DNA from: Pisolithus tinctorius
Lineage: Eukaryota; Basidiomycota; Agaricomycetes; Boletales; Pisolithaceae
DNA length: 64,000 nt
Assembly (NCBI GenBank): GCA_024663395.1
Contig: JANFAH010000007.1
Location: 620,001 to 684,000 of the forward strand
Reading direction: 5' to 3'
The notes under the pieces were generated by a model. The model was not told the origin of the DNA. It made no database searches and worked only from the letters and a program-made list of their open reading frames with translations. The translations under genes and the position numbers were made by a program. Each line of letters begins with the position of its first letter. Within the stretch, counting starts at the first letter, position 1. Below are positions 34,916 through 46,500 of the stretch, piece by piece.

Positions 34916-36044
34916 CTATCCGTCCACATCCTCGCCTCCCTCGCCTCCTTCCTTCTTCCATACCCTCTCAACCACTTTCATCGCGAGCATCAGTGGCTCA
35001 GGTGTCCATGCCTTTTCCCATGCACGCTCTCCGAAGGAATACAGCGATCCGTCAGAAAGAGCGCGGCGGAGGTGAGCAAGGGCATGGCTGGTTGGGTTAA
35101 GTAAGTTACCGATAGGTTCGGAGAGGGACTGTAATGGAGCCAGCAGGGGCGTGAGAAGGGATGAATCCGCCGATGACAGCGGATGGAGGCTGGAGTGGGA
35201 CCTGGAGGGTGCGAGTGAGAACGAGCGAGGCGGGGATGGACGCAGCGAGACTGAACGTACCATGGTCCTTCGATTTGGCCAGACTTTGTAATCTCGATCC
35301 CGTCATCTAACACAACTCTCTCATCCCTTACGACTGCATTCTTGCTACGCATATGTTCTCGGAGTGCGATCTCCCTTCTCTTGACCCACTCTTGGCGCTT
35401 CTGTGTCCAGGCGTGTTCTTTACCGAGATCCATCGCCATCGTTTCAATCTTGTCTCGTGCAGCGCGGGCGGAGGTAGACGTCCAGACGTATAAACCAGGA
35501 TTCCATATCCGTGTCTCATGTGGTTTCTGTTGCGGTTGCGGCTCTGGGGTTAGTTGGGTACTGGGTGATGAGAGTGGCGAGCGCAGTCCGGAGTAAGAGC
35601 TGGAGGCCGGGACAGGACTTGTGCCTATCCAACCCGATGATTTGTGTGTGGAGGGTTGGCCTTCTGGTGGGAGGGGAATCTCATGCTGGCCAATCGTCGG
35701 TGCTGATGTTGAAGTGCGAACCTCGACCTCGAAGGGATATACACGGCGGAGACAGATAGAACGGCAAGTGGGTGGCTTGTGCTGTGCGCGATGCAGGGCT
35801 GACTGGGTGCAGTAGAACAGACAGCGTTCGTCGGTGGTAGTTGGGGGTTGTCCTGGCCGATGATGCTAAGAGGTCGACAGCAGGACAAGGAGAGTAACTT
35901 ACCTGGAGGTGGACGGTAGAGGGATATGAAGGGAACGTGTGTCGGTGGTCTGCGAGGTGTGTTTGGTGCGTTGGCCGATGTCCCAGCGCTGCCCGTCGTT
36001 GACGGCGATGACGAGGACTGTCCGTCTGCAGCTTCTGTTGACAT
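34916..36044 (-). CDS. Conserved-looking hypothetical protein
   Basis: The likely start at 36044 gives MSTEAADGQSSSSPSTTGSA, a Ser/Thr-rich lead into PPTHVPFISLYRPPP and then an intron. Later exons carry ETRIWNPGLYVWTSTSARAA, METMAMDLGKEHAWTQKRQE, WVKRREIALREHMRSKNAVV, then SLAKSKDHGTFSLAASIPAS and PLQPPSAVIGGFIPSHAPAG. The charged helix and the following hydrophobic Pro-rich part look like real coding sequence. I do not recognise the family. Exon borders at both ends are uncertain, including which frame carries the C-terminus (34916-34990 ends GEDVDG). Confidence 0.5.
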
Positions 36045-37451
36045 GCTCGTCGCAGTAGGACAGTAGTTTTGTCGTAAGCCGGCAGGACCGGGGCTCAATC
36101 CGGGGGATGCCGAGATTATATCCAAATGGGGAATGCAGTGCAGTATATTTGCCGATCTTTTTTTTTCTCTTTCCCTTTCTTTCTTTTCAACGGCATTGAG
36201 TGAGGAATCGCTGTCGCAGCTACACGAACAGAAAGCCATTCACTGGACTTTCGTACTGATTGCTGTGGGGAAAGTCCCCGGAGACACAGAGACAGTCACC
36301 GTGCACGCCCATCTCCTGCTAGGAGAGCGCCCAGCTCAAAGAATGCTGAGGATATGTGGGAGGAAATGTCGCGGCGTGCGCGGTGCGGATGAGGTCGTTT
36401 TTACTCGGTATCTGTTCCCTTTGACGCTGTCAAGGGGTCTGATACTGGTATCACCCTCGTCCACTCTGTCGCCCGCTTCCATCGGTGCGCCTTCTCTACC
36501 CGTTCTCTCTCCCGAAAGGGCTTTGAGATGGGACATGGCACCCTCTGCACCAAGATATGAGTGTAGAGCGGTGCCGGAGACGTCCTGTGCATCGAATCGG
36601 GCGTACCCGTTGCTCATAGACAGAGTTATGCGATTGATGGCACCTTAGTTGCCATTCAACGGAATGGGGCTTACCATCACTTAATGCCCCGCTTGTTGAC
36701 TTAATTTTTCCATCTTTTCGGGCGTTCGTCGCTCCGTGTTATCCATCTCGAATGTGTAATGCCAGCCGGTGAGTTGACTTCCTATGCTTCATTTTTCGAT
36801 GATGGTTGTACCGAATAGTTTGAATTTCTTCAGGGAGAATCCCACGCGTGCGTGGGGATGTGCTCCACATTTGACTCTTCTGAGCTTCATATTGTACTGT
36901 TGGTTGCACCACTGTATGATTTACTGATCAGGCTTTGCAGTGTTTTGCTTGGACTGTAGTAGTCCACGTCCAACTTGACCAAATTTTCCTCCTGCAAAGT
37001 CCTCCCATTCACTGTGATCGATCAATTCTCTCTGGTCATGTCCCATTTCCTACGGGTTCATGTAGCCATCGACCTCGCGTACGCACATCCGTGGACTGTT
37101 GGCAAGGCAGTATAGGTACATCCTACTCAAATATCTTATCTCCCCGAGAGCGTAGAAGTATGAACACGAGTACCCCAGATATTTACAGTTGCTTTTGCAA
37201 TCTCACTCGTTGAGTAGTAGAACGCAGGTGTCAACCAAAATGACCATATGAGAATACACTGGAAGCCAGAGCAGGGATGACAGCATAAATAATTAAACCT
37301 ATATTAGATGAGTATGTCCAAGTCACCTATAGGTGGAAGGACAATCTACCGATTCCAGAGTGTTACGGCGACAAACTGGGTTCGACCCCCTCAACCTGAT
37401 CACACAATCTCATTTCCGCTTAGCTCGGCAAGGTTCATATGGTTGCGCCAC
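36045..37451. other. Intergenic region with a decayed panB fragment
   Basis: No intact gene is recognised. A plus-strand open frame at 36133-36648 starts in a pyrimidine-rich run and has no family motif. The only explained part is the panB-like relic at about 36965-37085. Confidence 0.4.
36965..37085 (-). pseudogene. Relic of the 3' end of panB
   Basis: On the minus strand the stretch around 36990-37020 reads IDHSEWEDFAGG, matching MDHSEWEIFLAAEG near the end of the panB gene at 33317-34428. The base pattern CCCATTCACTGTGATC and CCACGTCCAACT occurs in both places in the same order and spacing. The copy lacks the rest of the gene and has frame breaks. It lies 3.6 kb from its source, on the same strand. 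Confidence 0.55.
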
Positions 37452-38721
37452 TTAATCAACGTCCATCTTGGCTGCACCACCACCTCGCCGACCCCCCCTG
37501 CCTCGCCGTCCACCGCGGTTCCAACGATGACCGTCACGCGTGTTGTTTTTGCTTTCTGGTGGTATTTGTTGAGTATAGACTTTCGGATCTGCCCCTGGTG
37601 GCGCAACAAGCACCGTGGCGCGAGGGTCGTTGGCCATAATCGAGTCGGAGCGCATTTTTCTGGGTTAAATAATATGGGCTTTAAAACCACAGGAGACAAG
37701 AAGATGGAAAAAGAACTCACGAGCCACCTTCTGTCCCGTCTCCACCCATCAAGACGTCAACGCTTCCCTCCCCATCAACGATGTCATTTACACCTGCGAT
37801 CCGCCCTGGTAGTGAGACGGCTTGGACGCCGACTACGCGTACGCGGAGAATACGACCATCTGCAGGCTGTCCGTCGAATTTGGACACAGCTGCATGTGCA
37901 TCAGCAGGTTTCTTGAACGTGAGTCGTACGATCACATTAGAGGAGGCGGACGAAGAGGCAAGTTCAGAGGAAAGGATGGCGCCACACCGTCGGAAGATTG
38001 CCTAATTGTGTGCGTGGATGGTGGGTGAGTTCAATCCATGACAGCGAAATAAACGAATGAGGAAAAGTCGAAAAGGGGATATAATAGTGGTCGGAACCGT
38101 GAAAAGGTATCACATACTTCGACATCTGCTGCCGTGGTACCCTTGACCAGCCCCTCGACCTGTATGACATTCCCCGACGAGCCTGATGCGCCTTTGATAT
38201 TGAGTGAGCCCGAGTTGGCAGCGTGGGAGGTTGCCGCAGTGGCTTCACGAAGAGCGCGCTGTACAAGGACAGAGTCTGCTCTTTTCGGCTGGGCGGCTGA
38301 GGAGACTATACGAGACGAAAGGGGTGGGCTGGAAGCATCGTCGTAAAGGTCGTGGGACCATTGAGCATTTGGATCTCCTTTCGGAGGCCGAGGTGGACGA
38401 GTCTATGTTTTGAGAGGGACGACCACGCAGGCGCGCGCCAGGAAGCGACCGTGTTCATGAATGGGTTCCATGCAGCGAAGGGCCAAATGCGAACGTGCAC
38501 GTCGTTGCGGAGAAGACAGAAAAGACGATGGGGAACGGATTTTTTTTCAACTGAGGATGCGCTCGAGGGATTGAATCGTATTTACGCACATATGGCGAAC
38601 CACGGTTGGCCGACTTGGGGCGAACTGGACCACCCTCCGTTGTTCCTGATATACGAGCCAGCAGCGACATTTGGGTTGTGTTCTGAGTTGCTGAGACGCT
38701 GTCCATTGAGGAGGAGGCCAA
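37452..38721 (-). CDS. RRM-type RNA-binding protein with RGG tail
   Basis: The spliced protein begins MASSSMDSVSATQNTTQMSL (or at the internal MSLLARIS, 38667), continues to NRGSPY and, after an intron of about 190 nt, TRPPRPPKGDPNAQWSHDLY. The RRM follows: NVIQVEGLVKGTTAADVEAI, FRRCGAILSS, VIVRLTFKKPADAHAAVSKF and DGQPADGRILRVRVVG. The end is a Gly/Arg-rich tail (RWNRGGRRGRGGRRGGG) and KMDVD. RGG tails bind RNA and are methylation targets. This fits a nuclear mRNP protein of Aly/Yra1-like build, but orthology is not shown. It is divergent from the Cornichon gene, with 277 bases between the start codons. Confidence 0.7.
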
Positions 38722-38998
38722 GTGGTTGTTTGTGCGTGTTTGGTCCTGGCAGTGGAAAAAAACCCCACAGCGTCCAGTCGAGTTGTTGGTGGATCCGCTT
38801 TACTCTTGCAGCCCTTGGCTCGTTGGTAAGTCGCATGTCTCGGCCACTGCGAGTGCTATCTGAACGTGAACTGTCCCAGCAGAAGTGCGACCTTGTTTGC
38901 CAGCACACTCGACCTCTCCAGGACACGTTGGACACTTCTACCCCTTCACATCGCTCTTCGGTCCTATCCATTTCTGAGCTTACTCGGCATTAGGTACG

Positions 38999-39829
38999 AT
39001 GGGTGGAACTGGTGCGTATCGTGATGTGTCTGAGCGGGAGTCCCCCGCTGACGTACTCCTGCGCTGTTGTAATGCTGGTCCGTTCACGCTGCTGGAACGC
39101 ATGGAACGCTTGCACCCCTTTTCATATCAACGTGTCACTTCGTGGCCACCACAGGCTGGTTATTCCTTTTCGCGCTCCTCATGGCCGCAGGATTGCTCTT
39201 CACGATGGTTTTCTTCGTAAGTGTGGCTCCTCTCTGGTTGTACTCTGCCCTCCGTCCCTCCTCATTAATGACAATGCATCGTGTTCACGGTTACGTTCGA
39301 CGCCTAGATTATCATGTTCTCCGACCTCGAATGCGACTATATCAACCCAATAGATCTTTGCAATAAGCTCAACCAAGTGGGTTCATGAGCTTCTCCCATG
39401 CGTTGATGCTGACACGGCCAAAATATTCGCCACCCTCTAGTTCATCCTACCAGAAAACATCGCACACGCAATTATCACCTTACTATTTCTCCTTTCTGGT
39501 CAATGGTTCGCCTTCTTGCTCAACCTTCCCCTTGTGCTATATAATGTCAACAAGTACGTCGTCTATCCATATTAACCGTGTTCTATCACGACTGAACATG
39601 CGTAATCCAATAGGATAAGAAACAAGAATCACATGTATGATGCCACAGAGATCTTCCGCACGCTGTCGGGACACAAGAAGGAGAGTTTTTTGAAACTCGG
39701 CTTTTACCTCTTGTCGTTCTTCTATTACCTCTATCGGTGCGTCTTCCATGCAGCTCTCACTCCCATACGCCCGTCCTGATTTGACTTCCACCTAGGATGA
39801 TCGTCGCACTCATTTCGGAAAGCGAATGA
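38999..39829 (+). CDS. Cornichon-family cargo receptor (Erv14)
   Basis: Erv14 packs transmembrane cargo into COPII vesicles at the ER. The first exon is only 13 nt (38999-39011) and joins at 39155 to give [20 protein letters not shown], the first membrane segment. Next come [20 protein letters not shown], the central hydrophobic block [20 protein letters not shown] with VLYNVNK, the family signature [20 protein letters not shown], and the last segment [20 protein letters not shown]. The total is close to 138 residues, as expected for the family. The tiny first exon hides the start codon; the GT at 39012 and the AG at 39153-39154 are clean. Confidence 0.9.
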
Positions 39830-40270
39830 GGCTGATCCGTGGAATGGCCTTTTCGCCGCGATAGCTTTACGCAATTACTCCCGCTCAGGTTGATGGAGAT
39901 AATTAAGACGAGCGGTGGTGTGCAGAGGCTTTGGCACATGTGCTTTATGATCTAGGTTACGTTGCAGACGTCGAGAGTTTCGTTACGTTTTCATGGTTAT
40001 TTCATCCCATCACGCATTCCCGTTGACTTACCCCTGAACTTACTCGAGCAGAAAGAGCTCTAACCACCCTCGCAAATTTGAGAAATGTGCGTGTGTGACC
40101 TATCCACACTGTACTTATTGGTAAGAGGACTGGGGCTCCCTCAATTTGCATGATTTGGTGTCATCGTTCCGTTAACGAACCTAAGCCCACTGAATAAGGT
40201 ACAGAAAAGGTATACGAGCCTAGAAGGCACCATGCTACCTAAAGCAAGATACCGGATACTTGTTCGCGAC
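39830..40270. other. Convergent 3' flank of erv14 and atg7
   Basis: Both neighbouring genes end toward this stretch. I see no gene, repeat or structured element in it. Confidence 0.5.
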
Positions 40271-42913
40271 CTACTCGTCTTCCTCCCAATCCACGCTTTC
40301 TAGTGCAGCATCCCCTTCCATGTACAACTTGTCCAGTCCAGTAAGAACCTCGAGGTAGCCTGTCTCATTGCACGCACGCAGGATCATTGCAAAACCCTCC
40401 TTCTCGTAAACGTTTATTACCTGTACGGAGAAGAATCATCAGCGACTTTTAGTAGAACCAAGTTAGGTGATGAGTACCGCTTCACTGCACCCAGTGCATC
40501 CGTCAAATGCGGCGCCTGTAACTGGGAGAGTGCGGAATTGCGCCAGGAAGCCGCGTAACTGATGTGGTACAAGACCTAGAACGCTGTTGGACGCAGACTC
40601 AGATTCAATGTCATTGGCGGTAGTGGATTGCGGTGGCGGTGGCGGGGCATGGATGCTATGTAAAGTAGGTAATTAATGCGAACGATGAGCTCTGGCACTA
40701 ATAGGTCACAGTCGGGTACTTACCCGTCAGGATGCTGTAGTAGGGATACCATCAACTCAACGGCAGTAGATGCTGCGATTGGTGCTAGGCCCGGTCGTGA
40801 CACTGTGCACATTTGATCGAGCGTGCGGTCGGTCAGCGACTACAGATGTGTCATGAGTTTCGGGTGTAATGCAATCGGAGCAGCGGAAACACATACGTCC
40901 GTCGGCGCGACAATATCGTTACAATAGTAACATCCAAGACGTTGAAAGTTCGGGGCTGAAGCAGCTGCACGTGCACCATGCCTCATTACAACGTAGGTGT
41001 CAAAACCAAGTGCGGCATTCAAGACAATCTATGTATACGCGCCGTTATCAACTCCTTGAAGGAATGAACTAAGGGGGGGACTCGACCTTGTTCTTAGCTG
41101 CTCCGAGTACAGTAGGTAGCCACCGACTTTCGCGCGAGTCCATTAGAAGGAAAATAGCGTCGTGCTCATCAAACAACTTCTCGAGCAGCTCAACGTCCTT
41201 CTGTGTTTGTTCCCTTGAGGATACGGGTATCGGGTGGCCAGGCATGGGTATAGATAAGTTGTATCCTGTGGCATTCTGTAAAACAGGGTCACAAAAAACG
41301 AGAAGCGAACGCGCCGGGGATGGACGTACGATTCCAGGGAAGATTTTCTTGAGATGCTCGGCCGCACATGCCGCCTTGGGCTTCCCGCCGTTCAGGCAAT
41401 CGTCGAAATCAAAAAGGGGTTGCCGGACTGGGTTGCTGAACGACACACGAGAAGAATCGACCAACGTGATGGTACGAACTCCCCAACCCTAGAAGCACTG
41501 TCGGTCGCGTGAGATCGTGAACATGGTCACAGCCTACCATTAGCGTGCGGGCCACGTAGCAGCCCAGAGTTCCTGCGCCAAGAAGAAGGCACCTAGTGCG
41601 TGCAATCTTTTCGAGGTCTAAAGAAGGAATAATCCGCCAACGCATGAGTTTCAGGTTGAGATCCACCGCCTGATCAGCGAGCCTGGATGGCTAAGTAAGT
41701 CGTTTAGGCCTCTGAAATGAAGTTGATCATGCCTAGTAGGGTCCATCATCGGCGCCAAATCCGCCATACGAGCAGTGAGCTTATTCGTCGTAGGGTGTCT
41801 TTCCCATCCTACTGCTGTAGGTTTGACAGTCTGGCGATCGCCTCCGCTTGCAACGACACCAAAACGACTCTTCCATGCTCTTCCAGCAACAGGCAGTTCA
41901 CCGTCTCTCCAACAAAGTATGCGCACTGAGGTCGTCTTAGATGGGTAGAGTGTTTGGAGGTACGTGAGGAGATTCCGCAAAGGCCATCCAGGATTATCAG
42001 GGGAAGCGGACGGATCGAGGAAACCTACAATAGTCTGGAGAATAATGATTAGTCATGCACTGTCAGCTCAAACTAACAACTGACAGAGTCAGGGGAATCG
42101 CTTGCAAAGAACACGTCCGCCTCATCCATTGGGTGAACTTTAGCAGCGTCACCAGTCAACTTCACAAGGAAGAACGGCTTCGTTTGGGCATGTAACGACT
42201 CGAATATGGATGTCAGCTTTGTGGAGTGGAAACATGTTAGGAAGGACGATGGAATGGTGGACAGTAAGACAACGTGCCTGTGACGCGTTGAGTTCATGGT
42301 CTGCAGCTTTCCACCCTTCCGTTGATATCTCCCACGCAGGTTTAGCTACGAAGGCTGGGAATGCGAACCAGTAGTAATATTGATATTTCTTCAGGTCTGA
42401 GAAGGTCAGGAGCAAGAATTGGGTAAGTTTTGAGGCATCCTTGCTCTCAACGATGCTGTTCCACATCTGTGGGTACGCCCGTGCATATTAGTGAATGGTG
42501 ATATCTCGCACGAAACATCACGCGCACGTCGTTAGTAACCTCGTTAAAAATTGACGCTTTATCTGCGACTTTGAATTCTTCGATCGTATTGTAGTTCTTA
42601 AACACCCCACGTATCGCGACAGACATCGGAGGCACCCTGGCACATCTTCGATACATTTCAATATGTCTCATCAGATAATCTTGACATACTGCGACGGCTG
42701 TTCAAACGCGGCTGCACCCAGAACCAGGTTACAACCCAATGCCACATCTTGACCCGTTTCGCGATCTCTGACGGATCTGCCGACGCTGTATGATCCGTTG
42801 ACCGTCAACGACTCGTCTGAAAGGCGGAGGACATCGATCTTCAATCTAGTGAGTTCATGCCAGAATCCTGGCTGAACGAGAGATGAGAAAGGCGCGAATT
42901 GTACGACAGGCAT
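40271..42913 (-). CDS. atg7: Autophagy E1-like enzyme Atg7
   Basis: Atg7 activates Atg8 and Atg12 for conjugation during autophagy. The N-terminus [20 protein letters not shown] is the family start, followed by [19 protein letters not shown]. The E1 core has the ATP-binding motif [20 protein letters not shown], then [37 protein letters not shown], and the zinc-type [20 protein letters not shown] leading to [15 protein letters not shown] with the catalytic Cys. The C-terminus IHAPPPPPQ onward contains [17 protein letters not shown] and [16 protein letters not shown], and ends ESVDWEEDE, the part that binds Atg3 and Atg8. Around ten short introns are present. The catalytic and ATP residues are intact. 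Confidence 0.93.
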
Positions 42914-43561
42914 GCTGTCGGATATCGTAGTTGGGGTTCAGGGAGAGATAAGATGCACGGAATAAGACCATCTTCCGCGACGACCCAAAATGGCAAGCGA
43001 GTACTGCTGGTTTTAGTACCACGTGACTTTATCGCGCCACTGCTCCCATGTAAGCCAACTCGTTCAATTCTTTCCTGCCATATTCCTAACCATGTGCAAC
43101 CTTGAACCACTATGTACTTTCGTACCGGCGACCCGCGAGCACGATGGGCATTGTTGCTACACTACTTATTGCAGTCGGACTGGGTCAACATTGGAGGTGA
43201 CGGGGATGTCTCCCGTCTCTTGTGCATGGTCAACCATAAGGCTGCGAAAGCTGAGAGACGTACTCTGACAAAGGTAGAGACGAAGGAAATCGGAGGCAGC
43301 AGCCACGCAAACCGAAGATCACATAAGTAGATGCTTTTCGTAGCCGGAAAACAGGTGTGAGACGCAGGCAAATTTGGACGGTTGTGAGGCTGAGGCTAAT
43401 CTGAACTCCATGAGGTGACCTCTAGTTCTGAGTCGTTTTCCCATTAAGTCCGTGTAACTAGAATACAATCCACAATCGGGCACATTGGTCCTCCTCGTAC
43501 CTTGAAAGTGGGTACGAGAGCCCTGACTCCCCAACACGCCAGAAGTAACGAATCTCGATAC
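42914..43561. other. Region between atg7 start and flippase stop
   Basis: A plus-strand frame at 43112-43330 (MYFRTGDPRARWALLLHY) is open but has no recognised family and no splice partner. The first 200 bases should contain the atg7 promoter. Nothing else is supported. Confidence 0.35.
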
Positions 43562-46500
43562 CTAGTAACCAGATGGCCGGGCTTCCGACTTCGACGTATC
43601 GTACGCACGTATGAGTCGTGCCTGGTCTTGACGATTGTTTTCAGTTTGGCTAAAAGCAAAACCACGGTTGCGTCGCATCCTCTGAACGGCACGGACCTTC
43701 TTGATCGCCTTTTGGAACCTGTACATCGGAACGTATTTCAGCGGACTGGGACATCATGGAAAACGAGAACATACTGTTCTTGGCGTGGTCGATAGTCAGG
43801 GATATTATACTTTTGCAGTTCCTGGGCGATGTGGTAAGACAGTGGCATGTATGTACGACGATAGCTGATGATTCATCCGGTAAGCGAGGACCAGTGAACA
43901 ATATAGGCACACGCACTATTTCCAAGCAAAGTCGCGAGCGAGACAGATAAACGGCACGAGTAGGAGCATAAAGTAGAAGACCGCATCGGTCCACAGCCGG
44001 GGAACAAGCCCATAATACTCAGTAGAAAACCCGATGAGAGGTGCAATCCATGCGTATAGAGGAAGGAATATCATCGTAAACACGAACGAACCCGGGATAG
44101 CTGCGGGCGTGAAACTCAGTCCCTGTCTCACAATATTGTCAAGGTAACTTACCAGCGACGGTGTATTTAGTCCACAAACTGTACAGTGGTCAGAGGGGAT
44201 TTGTGTATATAAGAAATATGGACTCACTCTGAGATTAAAGCAGCCTTCCCGAGAACAGTTAGGAGTACAATGAGATACAGTGTCGTTCCCCAGAACCAAT
44301 GTCCCGAGTCGAGCCCAGATGCTTGCTTCAGGTCGCCCCAAAAGATGATGACGGAGAACCCAAAGAGAACCTGCACCGACACCTGCGTAAGAATGATTGA
44401 TACGGAACTCAATACACCTACCAAACTGTGATACAGCGCGTTAGCGATCCACAACCAGAACACAGTTTTCGTGAAGAATACGTTTCGCTGCCCCAGCATG
44501 TACAACTGCGGGTATCGATCCAAGACCCGTGCAGACACAAACTGATCAAAAATACCAATGACAAAAGGCGGAAGGACAGTGAATAGGACGTTGTAAAATG
44601 TAATTGTCCATGATTCGTAGGCGATCTGACCAGAGAAATTGTTGAAGAACGAGTACTGAATGGGGAGTCAGCACATCAATCTCGAATTAAAAAGTACCCA
44701 ACACACCCAAAACTGTGTCATGTAGAGGGTGATGTTCTTGTAGAAGGAGTCTATTGATACAAGGCGATGAGCATTAGTACATGTTCCAAGGAAACTTGTC
44801 AAGAGAGGACAGACATAATATAAGCTTGGATAGTCGCTGATAACTCCAAGCTCCATGGACAAGTAGGAGCTTTTTAAGGTAACGAAATTGCGATATCGCA
44901 ACATCAGCAGATCGTGCAGCTTGAAGACCCTACGACCGAAACAATTTTCACTTGAGTGTCATACACTAACTACATGACGTACCTCAAGTCCTGATATACC
45001 TACGCCAACGTGTGCTGCCTGAATCATGCTCACATCATTGGCGCCATCACCTATTGCAAGAAGAATTGAATCTTGGTTCTTCTTTACTAGCTTTACAACG
45101 AGCGCTTTCTGAAGGGGAGAGACGCGACCTTCCTGGAGTGGTCACCGACGGAACCGTCATGATCGTGTAATGGACATACAACAGATGACGGCCTTGCAAA
45201 GCAGCGCAAGTTCAAGGAAAGGCTTTGACAACTCCTTCTGAAGTGCAAAACCAAGACTCTTTCCATCTGCATACCAGGCTATAGGAATCATTGAATGTGG
45301 GCATTAGAAAATGACGCACCAATAATGAGCGCGAGATCCTCCAGCTCTCCGGTACTCCGCTGGTTTTTAATTGCTGAAAGTCGCTTTGAGATGAACTCGC
45401 CCGTATCGCGGGATGTTTCCTCGTTCACGATGACCTTCGCAGAATCCTCAAAATCAGCAACACAGGAATTCGCTTTCCGACTCACCAAGTTCATAGACTC
45501 TGCAATGAGTCGACAGGACATGCCAATATTTATTGCTGTTTCTTGGCGGTCGCCTGTTAGTACCCAAACCTACGTATCCTGACTGAGGACACCCCAGGGT
45601 CAACAATCTACGGTTGACGTACCTTGATTCCTGCCATCTGCAAAGTGTGGATAGTATCTGGGACACCTTCCTGAAGTTTATCCTCAATTGCTGTCGCACC
45701 GAGTAAGATGAGATCTTTTTCAATAAGTTCTGCTGCCTTGTCGAGTGCCTCAGAGCGCCCGTTGAGGGTAGCAGCGGCTTGGTCGTATATCGTCGACCAC
45801 TGACGATACTCAGCCTCCGGGACATCGCGGTAGGCTATACAGAGCGTGCGCAACCCTTCCGTCGCGTAGTCCTTTAGAAGAGAGATATTTTAAAAAATTG
45901 TATGGGACAAAGAACTGTAAGGTGAACTTCCTACCTCGAGATGCGAGAGCGTTTTTTCGGTGAGCGCCTGGTGCTTCCCAAGACGTTCAAGGATCACCGT
46001 GTCGGCTCCCTTGCAGTACAATTTGATCTTGCCACCGGGTGCGCGAACAACAGTTGACATGCGCTTTCGCGTCGAGTTAAACTCGCACACATTCAGGATC
46101 TCGTATTCAACGGGGGAGCCGCGGACGTTGATAAAAACGGAACGTGGCTTGCGAGTCTGTTGACACACTCACCGAACATTGGTGAAGAACGATTTTATCA
46201 GCCGGGTGATTATGAGAAAAAGTGGTGAAGCATGGCGAAAAGGAATCCTTACATGGAATTGATACCCCAAAAGCTCCGCTCCGGCCACAAGTGCTGCCTC
46301 ATCGGGACTACTTGCCTGGTAGTTGATCTTTCCGTCTCGCACCTCCGGTATCACCGTATGACACACTGCCAAGAGCGTCATAAATTCGTCAGCCACTGCT
46401 GTTGCACGCTCGCGATCCTGTTCGCCGCCAGTTGCAGAAAGTTCTGTGCCACTCATCCCTTTGGAACCTTCCAACAGCCCACGAAGATCTGCGAATGTCC

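Noticed and set aside
36133..36648. Plus-strand frame of 171 codons
   Set aside because: It starts in a pyrimidine-rich run, has no motif and no splice partners, and is probably chance in the upstream region of the minus-strand hypothetical gene.
38352..38993. Plus-strand 213-codon frame before the Cornichon gene
   Set aside because: It is opposite the first exon and intron of the RRM gene, whose minus-strand reading gives a coherent RNA-binding protein.
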